Shown piece after piece: positions 15,892 through 24,803 of a stretch of 64,000 nt of DNA. Numbering within the stretch: position 1 is the stretch's first letter; each line of letters begins with the position of its first letter. Source of the DNA: Paraburkholderia caballeronis. GTDB lineage: Bacteria > Pseudomonadota > Gammaproteobacteria > Burkholderiales > Burkholderiaceae. The DNA lies in contig NZ_FNSR01000001.1 in NCBI RefSeq assembly GCF_900104845.1, positions 1,922,001 through 1,986,000 of the forward strand, read 5' to 3'. A program made the translations under genes and the position numbers. The notes beneath the pieces are model-generated. The model searched no databases. It was not told where the DNA came from and saw nothing but the letters and a program-made list of their open reading frames with translations.

Positions 15892-18405
15892 ATGCCTATC
15901 ATTAAACGACCGCCATCACCGCAGTACCCGAACGACGATCGGGAACCTTCCTTCCACCACGGCAACGGCAGCGAGCCGCCGCGCCACACCACGTCGCGCG
16001 ACGGCGTCGCGCGCCGGCGTTCGCTCGGCGCGTCGATCGCGCTCGGGTTCTTCGGCCTGATCGCGACGCTGGTCGTCGTCGGCGCGCTGATCGCCGGTTA
16101 TGCGCTCGTCGTGATGGGGCCGCAGTTGCCGTCGCTCGACGCGCTGACCGACTATCGCCCGAAGGTGCCGCTGCGCGTATATACCGCCGACCACGTGCTG
16201 ATCGGCGAGTTCGGCGAGGAGCGGCGTCAACTGGTGCGCTTCCAGGACATCCCGGACGTGATGAAGAAGGCGGTGCTCGCGATCGAGGACTATCGCTTCT
16301 ACGAGCACGGCGGCGTCGATTTCGTCGGCATCCTGCGCGCGGGTTTCGCGGACCTCTCGCATGGCGGCGCATCGCAGGGCGCGAGCACGATCACGATGCA
16401 GGTCGCGCGCAACTTCTTCCTGTCGAGCGAAAAGACCTACACCCGTAAGATCTACGAGATGCTGCTCGCGTACAAGATCGAACGCGCGCTGACGAAGGAC
16501 CAGATTCTTGAGCTGTACATGAACCAGATCTATCTGGGCCAGCGCGCATACGGTTTCTCGGCCGCCGCGCGCGTGTACTTCGGCAAGGACCTGAAGGACA
16601 TCACGCTTGCCGAGGCCGCGATGCTCGCGGGCCTGCCGAAGGCGCCGTCCGCGTACAACCCCGTCGTGAATCCGCGCCGCGCGAAGATCCGCCAGGAGTA
16701 CATCCTGAAGCGGATGCTCGATCTGAGGTACATCACGCAGGCGCAGTACGACGAAGCGCTGAAGCAGCCGATCGTGACGCGCGGGGCCGGCAACGAGTAC
16801 AGCGTGCACGCGGAGTACGTCGCGGAAATGGTGCGGCAGATGATGTACGCGCAGTATCGCGACGAAACGTACACGCGCGGGCTCACCGTCACGACGACGA
16901 TCGACTCCGGCGACCAGGACGCCGCCTATCGCGCGGTGCGCAAGGGCGTGATGGACTACGAGCGGCGTCACGGCTATCGCGGGCCGGAAGGTTTCGTCGC
17001 GTTGCCGGCCGATAGCGACGACCGCGAGCAGGCGATCGACGATGCGCTCTCCGACCATCCGGACAACGGCGAGATCGTCGCGGCGGTCGTCACGTCGGCC
17101 GCGCCGAAGGAAGTGAAGGCGCAACTGCTCGACGGCACCGCGATCACCGTGAACGGCGACGGGCTGCGGTTCGTCGCGGCCGCGCTGTCGCCGCGTGCGT
17201 CGCAGACGCTCGCGATCCGGGCTGGTTCGATCGTGCGCGTCGTCGCCGACGACAAGGGCAACTGGCAGATCACGCAACTGCCGCAGGTCGAAGGCGCGCT
17301 CGTGTCGCTGACGCCGCAGGACGGCGCGATCCGCGCGCTGATCGGCGGCTTCGACTTCAACAAGAACAAGTTCAACCACATCACGCAGGCGTGGCGTCAG
17401 CCGGGTTCGAGCTTCAAGCCGTTCATCTATTCGGCCGCGCTCGAAAAGGGCCTCGGGCCGGCCACGATCATCAACGACGCGCCGCTGTACTTTCCGCCGA
17501 CGACGCCGGGCGGCGACGCGTGGGAGCCGAAGGACGACGACCAGCCGGACGGCCCGATGCCGATGCGGCTCGCGTTGCAGAAGTCGAAGAACCTCGTGTC
17601 GATCCGGATCCTGTCGTTCATCGGCACGAAGTACGCGCAGGACTACGTGACGCAGCGCTTCGGCTTCGACGCGGACAAGACGCCGCCGTATCTGCCGATG
17701 GCGCTCGGCGCGGGGCTCGTCACGCCGTTGCAGTCGGCGGGCGCGTACTCGGTGTTCGCGAACGGCGGTTACCGGATCAATCCGTATCTGATCGCCGAGG
17801 TGGACGACGCGCATGGTCAGCCGCTGCTGAAGGCGCAGCCGCTCGTCGCCGGACAGAACGCGCCGCAGACGCTGACGCCGCGCAATGCGTTCGTGATGAA
17901 CAGCCTGCTGCATTCGGTGGCGACCGCCGGCACCGGCGCGGGCACGAACGTGCTGCGCCGCTCGGACCTGCAAGGCAAGACCGGTACGACGAACGACGCG
18001 AAGGACGGCTGGTTCGCCGGTTATCAGCGCACGCTCGTCGCGGTGGCGTGGATGGGTTACGACCAGCCGAAGAGCCTCGGCAGCCGCGAGTTCGGCGCGC
18101 AGCTCGCGCTGCCGATCTGGGTCGAGTACATGCAGCGCGCGCTGCGCGGCGTGCCGCAGGAAGAGCCGCCGACGCCGGACGGCGTGACGACTGTCGACGG
18201 CGAACTGTTCTTCGCGGACAAGACGCCGGGCAATGGCTTCGTCGCGAGCATCGGTCTCGATGCGGCGAATCCGGCGGGCGGCGCGACCGACATGGTCGGC
18301 GGTGTCGGGCCGGCCGGGATGACGCCTCCGCCGCCCCCTCCGCCGGACGTATCGTCGAACGAGAAGAAGCAGATCATGGACTTGTTCGAGACGAACAAGC
18401 CTTGA
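15892..18405 (+). CDS. mrcA: Penicillin-binding protein 1A (bifunctional murein synthase)
   Basis: An 837-residue class A PBP that polymerises and cross-links peptidoglycan in the periplasm. A cytoplasmic tail precedes one helix at about 46-72. The GT51 glycosyltransferase has its catalytic Glu in AIEDYRFYEHGG (E132), then GASTITMQVARN. An OB-like insert of PBP1a type follows around residues 370-480. The transpeptidase carries S506-x-x-K509 (GSSFKPF), SKN in KSKNLVSIR, and KTGT at K696. The C-terminus is Pro/Gly-rich. The start is not certain: no clear ribosome-binding site precedes ATG 15892, and the frame is open to 15835. A bidirectional hairpin terminator follows. Confidence 0.92.
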   Translation: MPIIKRPPSPQYPNDDREPSFHHGNGSEPPRHTTSRDGVARRRSLGASIALGFFGLIATLVVVGALIAGYALVVMGPQLPSLDALTDYRPKVPLRVYTADHVLIGEFGEERRQLVRFQDIPDVMKKAVLAIEDYRFYEHGGVDFVGILRAGFADLSHGGASQGASTITMQVARNFFLSSEKTYTRKIYEMLLAYKIERALTKDQILELYMNQIYLGQRAYGFSAAARVYFGKDLKDITLAEAAMLAGLPKAPSAYNPVVNPRRAKIRQEYILKRMLDLRYITQAQYDEALKQPIVTRGAGNEYSVHAEYVAEMVRQMMYAQYRDETYTRGLTVTTTIDSGDQDAAYRAVRKGVMDYERRHGYRGPEGFVALPADSDDREQAIDDALSDHPDNGEIVAAVVTSAAPKEVKAQLLDGTAITVNGDGLRFVAAALSPRASQTLAIRAGSIVRVVADDKGNWQITQLPQVEGALVSLTPQDGAIRALIGGFDFNKNKFNHITQAWRQPGSSFKPFIYSAALEKGLGPATIINDAPLYFPPTTPGGDAWEPKDDDQPDGPMPMRLALQKSKNLVSIRILSFIGTKYAQDYVTQRFGFDADKTPPYLPMALGAGLVTPLQSAGAYSVFANGGYRINPYLIAEVDDAHGQPLLKAQPLVAGQNAPQTLTPRNAFVMNSLLHSVATAGTGAGTNVLRRSDLQGKTGTTNDAKDGWFAGYQRTLVAVAWMGYDQPKSLGSREFGAQLALPIWVEYMQRALRGVPQEEPPTPDGVTTVDGELFFADKTPGNGFVASIGLDAANPAGGATDMVGGVGPAGMTPPPPPPPDVSSNEKKQIMDLFETNKP

Positions 18406-18419
18406 TCCGGGGGCCGTTC

Positions 18420-18448
18420 GCCGACGCGACCCGAAATGTCGCGTCGGC
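18420..18448. terminator. Bidirectional hairpin between mrcA and ferritin gene
   Basis: Eleven-base perfect arms (18420-18430, 18438-18448) with a seven-base loop between two convergent genes. There is no long T run. Confidence 0.6.
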
Positions 18449-18489
18449 TGCGGACCGCATCACGACCATCACGCCATCACGCGCACGCG

Positions 18490-18957
18490 TCACATCTGCG
18501 ATTGCAGGTAGTTCTGCAATCCTGTCTTGTCGATCAGACCGATCTGCTTCTCCAGCCAGTCCGTGTGATCTTCCTCGGTATCGGCCAGCATGGCGCGGAG
18601 AATTTCCCGCGTCTGGTAGTCGTTGACCTGCTCGCAATACGCGATGACTTCACGAAGGTGCGCGACGACCTTCAGTTCGAGTTCGAGATCGTTCGCCATC
18701 ATCTCGGGAACTGACTTGCCGATGGTGAGCGGGTCGCGCTTCGACAGATCCGGGACGCCCTCCAGGAACAGGATGCGCGCGATCAGCTGCGACGCGTGAT
18801 CGAGTTCTTCGGCCATCTCGTGAGCCACGTGCTCGTGGAGCTTCGGAAGCCCCCAATAGGCGTACATCCGCGCGTGAGTGAAGTATTGGTCGGCTGCGGT
18901 CAATTCGCCCGCCAGCAGCGCATTCAGATGGGCGAGGACTTTCTTGTCACCTTTCAC
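18490..18957 (-). CDS. ftnA: Bacterioferritin-family ferritin lacking the haem methionine
   Basis: A 155-residue iron-storage four-helix protein that forms 24-mer shells. Ferroxidase ligands are present: E18, E51, H54, E94, and the Glu/His of DTEEDH (E128/H131). Position 52, the haem-ligating Met in classical Bfr, is Leu (EELDH). This matches the P. aeruginosa FtnA type, which shares the ADTEEDH motif, rather than haem-binding BfrB. The start is GTG at 18957, with AAGGAGAAG just upstream; the frame continues to 19197 but without family similarity. A palindrome sits 31 bases upstream. It is convergent with mrcA. Confidence 0.88.
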   Translation of the reverse strand: MKGDKKVLAHLNALLAGELTAADQYFTHARMYAYWGLPKLHEHVAHEMAEELDHASQLIARILFLEGVPDLSKRDPLTIGKSVPEMMANDLELELKVVAHLREVIAYCEQVNDYQTREILRAMLADTEEDHTDWLEKQIGLIDKTGLQNYLQSQM

Positions 18958-19340
18958 GGCTTCTCCTTGTTCGTCCGGGGCAGACGGTCGTTTGGTCCAA
19001 ACGAGCTTACAGACGGGCTGCCGGAGAAAGGCGCGGCGGGCGGTAGCGCAGGGGGCGGTGGAAAGACGCAGGTCATAGGGGCGGGGGGATGCGTAGCAAC
19101 ATCGAACTGCACTGCGAGCCGTATCGCCAGTTGACGGCGCTGCTTTTGCGACCTCGCCGCCGACGCGACGGTTCAGTTTTGGTCCGGTGGCGTTCATCGA
19201 GGATGGTTCTCCGGCGCTTCACCGAGAATCACGACGGCGCGATGCCTCGCGCGCTGCTGTTCCGTATCCGCATCGTGACGAACCCCTCGTGTAAGCGAAC
19301 AGAATCCGTGGACAACCATGCAGGCTCGACATCGCCCGCT
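18958..19340. other. Intergenic region upstream of the ferritin gene
   Basis: 383 bp between the ferritin start and the end of the isomerase gene. Besides the palindrome at 18988-19004 and the strong ribosome-binding site I see no supported gene or clear promoter. Confidence 0.4.
18988..19004 (-). promoter_or_regulatory. Palindrome upstream of the ferritin gene
   Basis: TCGTTTGG-T-CCAAACGA, eight-base perfect arms, 31-47 bases before the GTG start. It may be an operator or a leader hairpin. It does not match the Fur box consensus that I know. Confidence 0.4.
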
Positions 19341-19952
19341 TCAAGCCTTGCTCGCCGCCGCCTCAAGCGCATCGTCGAGCCGGTCGTTACCCCAGTACAT
19401 ATCCTTGCCGACAAAAAACGTCGGCGCGCCGAACACGCCGCGTTCCCGCGCGGTCTGCGTCGCGGCGCGCAGCCGTTGACGGTTCTCGTCGCTGACGGCC
19501 GCGTCGAGAATCGCCCGGGCCGGCAGCCCGAGCCGGTCGAGTATCTCGGTGGCGACTTCCGGCGTATCGACGTCGCGATCCTCGCCATAGTTGAGCCGCA
19601 TGATCTCGCGGCACCACGCCGGCTGCCACGGCTCGCCTTCGCCCAGCACCGCAATGCGCGCCGGCAGTACCGCGCGCCGCGGAAACACCGTCGGCTGCCG
19701 CCACGGCAGACCGTACCTGCGGCATTGGCGCTGCATGTCCTGCCATACGTACGCGCCTTTTTCCTTCTGCACGACGAACGGCGGCGCGTCCCAGCCGAGC
19801 GCGTCGAAGATCGGCCCGAGCATGAACGGACGCCACGCCACCGCGACGCCCGCGCGCAACGCGGCGTCCTCGATGCGCATCACGCTCAGGTAACTGTAGA
19901 TGCTGCTGAGATCGAACCAGAATTCGATCGACGGCGGTTGCGGCGACGACAT
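19341..19952 (-). CDS. 2-hydroxychromene-2-carboxylate isomerase/DsbA-like (GST kappa) protein
   Basis: A 203-residue thioredoxin-fold protein of the HCCA isomerase/GST-kappa group. These enzymes isomerise naphthalene-pathway intermediates with glutathione, but many relatives act on other substrates. The N-terminal motif IEFWFDLSSIYSYLS has the typical Ser in place of the DsbA CxxC. FPRRAVLPARIAVLG and GVFGAPTFFVGKDMYWGNDRL are the family's conserved C-terminal blocks. ATG 19952 is preferred, nine bases after AGGAG; a TTG six bases upstream is less well placed. It lies downstream of the RND operon on the same strand, 91 bases away. Confidence 0.83.
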   Translation of the reverse strand: MSSPQPPSIEFWFDLSSIYSYLSVMRIEDAALRAGVAVAWRPFMLGPIFDALGWDAPPFVVQKEKGAYVWQDMQRQCRRYGLPWRQPTVFPRRAVLPARIAVLGEGEPWQPAWCREIMRLNYGEDRDVDTPEVATEILDRLGLPARAILDAAVSDENRQRLRAATQTARERGVFGAPTFFVGKDMYWGNDRLDDALEAAASKA

Positions 19953-20043
19953 CGGCAATGTCTCCTGTTCGTTGCGGCGTCGCGCGACACGCGCGCGATG
20001 CGTTTACCGGATCAGCCGATGATACCGTCGGCGACCGCGCCGG

Positions 20044-21675
20044 TCATTCGCCGCCGGCCCGAGTCGCGTTGGTCGCACCGGCCGCCGCTGCGGACGTTGC
20101 AGCGGGCGACGACGCGCCGGCGTCGGTACCGACCGGCGGATTCCCCATCGCCTGAAAGAGCGCGGCGGTATCGGACAGCCGCGCGCCCCGATAGCGGATC
20201 TCGTCGAGCCGCGCGTTGCGCCATTGCTGTTCGCTGACGCGCACCGACGAATACGGCACCGCGCCTAGCCGGTAACGTTCGACCGTTTCGTCATGGACGG
20301 TTTCCGCGAGCCGCGCGGACCGGCTGGACGCATCGAGCGCCTGCGCGTCGTGATCGAGCGCGGCCAGCTGGTCCGCGACGTTCTGGAACGCGGTGAGCAC
20401 CGTTTGCCGGTACGAATCGTTCGCGGCTTCGTACGACGCGAGCGCCGCGCGCCGCTGCGCGAGCAGCGCGCCGCCGTGAAAGATCGGCTGCGTGAGCGAC
20501 GCGCCGATGCTCCACAACGCGCCCGCGCCCGACGTCGCGGCGGGCCACGTGAGCCCGGCCTGGCCGATCGCGGCGGACAGCGTGATGCTCGGGAACATCT
20601 GCGCGGTCGCCGCGCCGACGTCGGCGGCCGCGGCCTTCAGCGCGGCGTCCGCCGCCTGGATGTCGGGCCGCGCCTTCAGCAGTTCCGACGGCACGCTGAC
20701 CGGCACCTGTTCCGGCAGCGCAATGCCGGCGAGGTCGAGGTCCGGCGGCGCGTTGTTTGGCGTGCGGCCGAGCAGCACCGCGAGCGCGTGGCGCGTCGCG
20801 ATCCATTGCTGGCGCAGCGCCGGCAGGCTCGCGGCGATCGCGTCGGCGTTCTGCTGTGCGCTGAGCGCGTCCGCGTGCGACACCGCGCCGAGGTCGTAAC
20901 GCTGGCGCTGGTCGTCGGCCTGTCCGCTGGCGAGCGCGAGCAGCCGCCCGGTCGTGTCGATCTGCGCGTGCAGCGTCGCCGAGCCGATCGCGGCGGTCAC
21001 GATGTTCGCGGCGAGCGAACGCCGCGCGGCGTCGAACTGGAACGCCTGCATGTCGAAGCGCGACAGCAGCGCGGCGTTGTTCAGCCGCGTCGCGCCGAAC
21101 AGGTCGAACGTGTATTGCACCTGCACGAGCCCGGCGAACAGGTCGTTTTCGAGCTTGTCGACGCCGAGCGCCGGAATGCCCGGCGAGCGTTGCCGCGCGG
21201 CGATGCCGAGCGCGTCGACGGTCGGCAGGATCGAACTGCCGACCTGCGCGCGCAACTGCTCGCGCGCCGCGTTCAGGCTGTGCTGCGCGGCCGCGAGGTT
21301 GGGGCTGTTGCGCAGCCCTTCGTCGACGAGCGCGTTCAACGCGTCGGAGCGGTACAGCGTCCACCACTGCGGCACCGGCGGCGCGCCGACGACGAACTGT
21401 TGCGATACGCCTTGCGCGGCGACCGTGCGTTCCGGCTGCGGCTCGGCACCGTAATGCGCGGGCTGCGGCATCGCGGGCGGCGCGCCGCCCGGCCCGAATG
21501 CGCACGCGGCGAGCAGCAGTGCGGCGGATGCCGCCGCGAGCGCGGCGCGAGGAAATGGCGCTTTGGGCGCGGGTGCAATGTCGCTTGCGTCTCGCTGGGC
21601 AGCATCGTCCGCGCAGCCGAAACGTGAGTTGGCCTTTATCGCCTCGTAACGAACAGAGAACCGAAGCCGCTTCAT
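20044..21675 (-). CDS. RND efflux outer-membrane channel (NodT/OprM family)
   Basis: A 543-residue outer-membrane lipoprotein channel that completes the tripartite pump. The lipobox is LLLAACAFG near residue 57. Two OEP repeats follow, including WWTLYRSDALNALVDEGLRNSPNL and LGRTPNNAPPDLDL...LPEQVPVSVPSELLKARPDIQAAD, a strong NodT hallmark. The C-terminus is Ala-rich. ATG 21675 overlaps the pump gene's stop (ATGA, 21672-21675) with GGAG upstream. The in-frame opening to 24762 is an antisense-type artefact of GC bias running inside the pump gene. It is the third gene of the operon adaptor-pump-channel. Confidence 0.9.
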   Translation of the reverse strand: MKRLRFSVRYEAIKANSRFGCADDAAQRDASDIAPAPKAPFPRAALAAASAALLLAACAFGPGGAPPAMPQPAHYGAEPQPERTVAAQGVSQQFVVGAPPVPQWWTLYRSDALNALVDEGLRNSPNLAAAQHSLNAAREQLRAQVGSSILPTVDALGIAARQRSPGIPALGVDKLENDLFAGLVQVQYTFDLFGATRLNNAALLSRFDMQAFQFDAARRSLAANIVTAAIGSATLHAQIDTTGRLLALASGQADDQRQRYDLGAVSHADALSAQQNADAIAASLPALRQQWIATRHALAVLLGRTPNNAPPDLDLAGIALPEQVPVSVPSELLKARPDIQAADAALKAAAADVGAATAQMFPSITLSAAIGQAGLTWPAATSGAGALWSIGASLTQPIFHGGALLAQRRAALASYEAANDSYRQTVLTAFQNVADQLAALDHDAQALDASSRSARLAETVHDETVERYRLGAVPYSSVRVSEQQWRNARLDEIRYRGARLSDTAALFQAMGNPPVGTDAGASSPAATSAAAAGATNATRAGGE

Positions 21676-24600
21676 GATGCCACTCCATCGTCCGACGGCC
21701 CGCGTGGTTCGCCGGTCTCGCTCGCTTTCACCCGAAACGCGGTCGCGTACAGCGCGGGCAGGAAGAACAGCGTCAGCACGGTCGCGCTCGTGATGCCGCC
21801 CATCAGCGCGGTCGCCATCGGCCCGAAGAAGTTCGAGCGCAACAGCGGGATCAGCGCGAGCACCGCGGCCGCCGCGGTCAGCGTGATCGGGCGGAAGCGC
21901 CGCACTGTCGCGCCGACGATCGCGTCGAAACGCGGATGGCCGGCGCGGATGTCCTGCTCGATCTGATCGACGAGGATCACCGAGTTGCGCATGATGATGC
22001 CGAACATCGCGATCACGCCGAGCATCGCGACGAAGCCGAACGGCTCGCGGAACACGAGCAGCGCGAACACGACGCCGATCAGCCCGAGCGGCGCGGTCAG
22101 CACGACCATCATCACGCGCGCGAAGCTCTGCAACTGGATCATCAGCAGCGTCAGCACGGCGATCACGAAGATCGGAATCTGCGCGTTGATCGACGCCTGA
22201 CCCTTCGCGCTTTCCTCGACCGAGCCGCCGACCTCGATCCGGTACCCGGCCGGCAGCGACGCGCGCACGGCTTGCAGCCGGCCTTCGACGACGCGCGTCA
22301 CGTCGATGCCCTGCGCGCCGCCGATCACGTCGGCCTGCACGGTGATGGTCGGCTGGCGGTCGCGTTCCCAGATCACGCCGTATTCGAGGCTGTTCACCAG
22401 ATGGCCGAGCGAGCCGAGCGGCACCGGACCGTTGGGCGTCGGCAGCGCGAGCGTCAGCACGCGCTCGGGATCGACGCGCTCGTTTTGCGGCGCGCGCAGA
22501 TCGACGCCGATCAGCTTGTCGCGTTCGCGATATTGCGTGACGGTGTAGCCGGACAGCGTCATCTGCAGGAAATTCGCGACGTCCTGCGACGACACGCCGA
22601 GCTGCCGCGCGCGCTGCTGGTCGATCTCGAAGTGCAGCGAGCGTTCGGCGGGCTCGTCCCAGTCGAAGTTCACGTTGTCGGTGCCGGGCGTCGCGCGCAT
22701 CACCGACGCGACGCGCGTTGCGATCTCGCGCACGGTCGCGATCTCGTTGCCGCTCACGCGGAACTGCACCGGATAACCGACCGGCGGCCCGTTTTCGAGC
22801 CGCGAGAGCCGCGTGCGGATCGCGGGGAAGTCGTTGCGCAGTTTCGGCGCGAACCACGCGGCGAGTTTCTCGCGATCCTCGACCGACTTCGCGGTAATGA
22901 CGAACTGCGCGAAGTTCGGCTGCTGCAACTGCTGGTCGAGCGGCAGGTAGAAGCGGGGCGCGCCGGTGCCGACGAAGTTCACGAAATGATCGATTTCCGG
23001 GCGGCCATCGAGCGCCTGTTCGAGACGTTTCGTCTGCCGCAGCGTCGCGTCGAACGATGCGCCTTCGGGCAGCCGCACGTCGACGAGCAGTTCGGAGCGG
23101 TCCGAACTCGGGAAGAACTGCTGCGGCACGCGCGTGAAGCCGAACAGCGCGAGCACGAACAGCGCGATGGTCAGCGCGAGCACGAGCATGCGCCGCTCGA
23201 CGCACCCCCGGATCCAGCCGCGCAGCCGCTGATAGAAACGCGTGTCGTAGATGTCGTGTTCGTGGTCGCCGGCTCCGGTTTCTTCGTGCGCGGCACGCCT
23301 GCGCTCCGGCAGCAGCCGGTAGCCGAGCAGCGGGATCAGCACGACTGCCGCGAACCACGACGCGATCAGCGCGATCGCGGACACCTCGAAGATCGAGCGC
23401 GTGTATTCGCCGGTGCTCGACTTCGCGAGCACGATCGGCAGGAAGCCGGACACGGTGACGAGCGTGCCGGTCAGCATCGGGAACGCGGTGCTCGTGTATG
23501 CGAACGCGGCGGCGCGCGTGCGGTCCCAGCCCTGTTCGAGCTTCACCGCCATCATCTCGACCGCGATGATCGCGTCGTCGACGAGCAGCCCGAGCGCCAG
23601 CACCAGCGTGCCGAGCGACACCTTGTGCAGCCCGATGTCGAACAGGTTCATCATCAGCGACGTGATCGCGAGCACGATCGGAATCGAGATCACGACGACC
23701 ATCCCGGTGCGCACGCCGAGCGACACGAGGCTCACGAGCAGCACGATGCCGACCGCCTCGGCCACCGCCTCGACGAAGTCGTCCACCGAGCGCGACACCG
23801 CGTCCGGCATGCTCGACACCTCGACGAGCTTCAACCCGGCCGGCAACTGCGCGCGTAGCTGCGCGACGCGCGCATCGAGCGCGCGGCCGAGCCGGATCAC
23901 GTCGCCGCCCGGCTGCATCGTCACGCCGACGCCGAGCACGGCTTGGCCTTCGAAGCGCATCTGCGTTTTCGGCGGGTCCTCGTAACCGCGCCGGATCGTG
24001 GCGATGTCGCCGAGCCGAAACGAGCGGCCGTTCACGTGGATCAGCGTGTCCGCGAGCGCGCGCAGGTCGGTGAACTGGCCGCTCGGACGCACGAACACGC
24101 GGTCGTCGGCGGTCGTCAGCGTGCCGGCCGGCGACACGCTGTTCTGCGCGTTCAGCGCGTCGCCGATCTGCGTCGGTGAGATGCCGAGTCGCGTCAACTG
24201 GGTGTTCGGAATCTCGATGAAGATCCGCTGGTCGGGGTCGCCGAAATAATCGACCTTCGCGACGTTCGGCACGCGCAGCAGTTCGGCGCGCAGCGTGTCC
24301 GCGTAGTCGTGCAGTTGCGCGGGCGAAAAGCCGTCGCCTTCGAGCGTGTAGATGTTCGTGTAGACGTCGCCGAATTCGTCGTTGAAGAACGGCCCCTGCA
24401 CGCCGGCCGGCAGCGTCGTTGCGATGTCGCCGACCTTCTTGCGCACCTGGTACCACGTTTCGCGCACTTCGCTGACCGGCGCGGAGTCCTTCATCGTGAA
24501 GAACACCAGCGATTCGCCGGGCCGCGAATAGCTGCGCAGGAAGTCGATGTACGGCGTCTCCTGCAGCTTGCGGCCGATGCGGTCGGTCACCTGGTCCTGC

Positions 24601-24803
24601 ACCTGGCGCGCGGTCGCGCCGGGCCAGAAGGTCTGGACCACCATCACGCGGAACGTGAACGGCGGGTCTTCGGACTGCGACAGCCGCGTATAGGACAGCG
24701 CGCCGAACAGCGTCGCGAGCGCGACGAGGAACACGACCAGCGCCTGGTGGCGCAGCGCCCATGAGGACAGGTTGAAACGCCCCTCGCGTTGGGGGGGGCT
24801 CAT
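21672..24803 (-). CDS. RND multidrug efflux pump, inner-membrane subunit
   Basis: A 1043-residue HAE-1-like RND transporter. It has a first helix (HQALVVFLVALATLFGALSYTRL), two large periplasmic loops, a helix bundle including LGTLVLALGLLVDDAIIAVE with the paired aspartates of the proton relay, and a second bundle ending in LLRSNFFGPMATALMGGITSATVLTLFFLPALYA. Early residues SQSEDPPFTFRVMVV are the family's usual exit motif. Start ATG 24803 overlaps the adaptor's stop (ATGA). The drug range cannot be told, but it resembles AcrB/MexF-like pumps with short loops. Likely repressed by the divergent TetR protein. Confidence 0.93.
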   Translation of the reverse strand: MSPPQREGRFNLSSWALRHQALVVFLVALATLFGALSYTRLSQSEDPPFTFRVMVVQTFWPGATARQVQDQVTDRIGRKLQETPYIDFLRSYSRPGESLVFFTMKDSAPVSEVRETWYQVRKKVGDIATTLPAGVQGPFFNDEFGDVYTNIYTLEGDGFSPAQLHDYADTLRAELLRVPNVAKVDYFGDPDQRIFIEIPNTQLTRLGISPTQIGDALNAQNSVSPAGTLTTADDRVFVRPSGQFTDLRALADTLIHVNGRSFRLGDIATIRRGYEDPPKTQMRFEGQAVLGVGVTMQPGGDVIRLGRALDARVAQLRAQLPAGLKLVEVSSMPDAVSRSVDDFVEAVAEAVGIVLLVSLVSLGVRTGMVVVISIPIVLAITSLMMNLFDIGLHKVSLGTLVLALGLLVDDAIIAVEMMAVKLEQGWDRTRAAAFAYTSTAFPMLTGTLVTVSGFLPIVLAKSSTGEYTRSIFEVSAIALIASWFAAVVLIPLLGYRLLPERRRAAHEETGAGDHEHDIYDTRFYQRLRGWIRGCVERRMLVLALTIALFVLALFGFTRVPQQFFPSSDRSELLVDVRLPEGASFDATLRQTKRLEQALDGRPEIDHFVNFVGTGAPRFYLPLDQQLQQPNFAQFVITAKSVEDREKLAAWFAPKLRNDFPAIRTRLSRLENGPPVGYPVQFRVSGNEIATVREIATRVASVMRATPGTDNVNFDWDEPAERSLHFEIDQQRARQLGVSSQDVANFLQMTLSGYTVTQYRERDKLIGVDLRAPQNERVDPERVLTLALPTPNGPVPLGSLGHLVNSLEYGVIWERDRQPTITVQADVIGGAQGIDVTRVVEGRLQAVRASLPAGYRIEVGGSVEESAKGQASINAQIPIFVIAVLTLLMIQLQSFARVMMVVLTAPLGLIGVVFALLVFREPFGFVAMLGVIAMFGIIMRNSVILVDQIEQDIRAGHPRFDAIVGATVRRFRPITLTAAAAVLALIPLLRSNFFGPMATALMGGITSATVLTLFFLPALYATAFRVKASETGEPRGPSDDGVAS

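Noticed and set aside
20044..24762. A 1572-codon open frame on the minus strand joined to the outer-membrane channel gene
   Set aside because: Everything upstream of 21675 lies inside the RND pump gene in the wrong frame and has Arg/Ala-rich composition typical of high-GC shadows.
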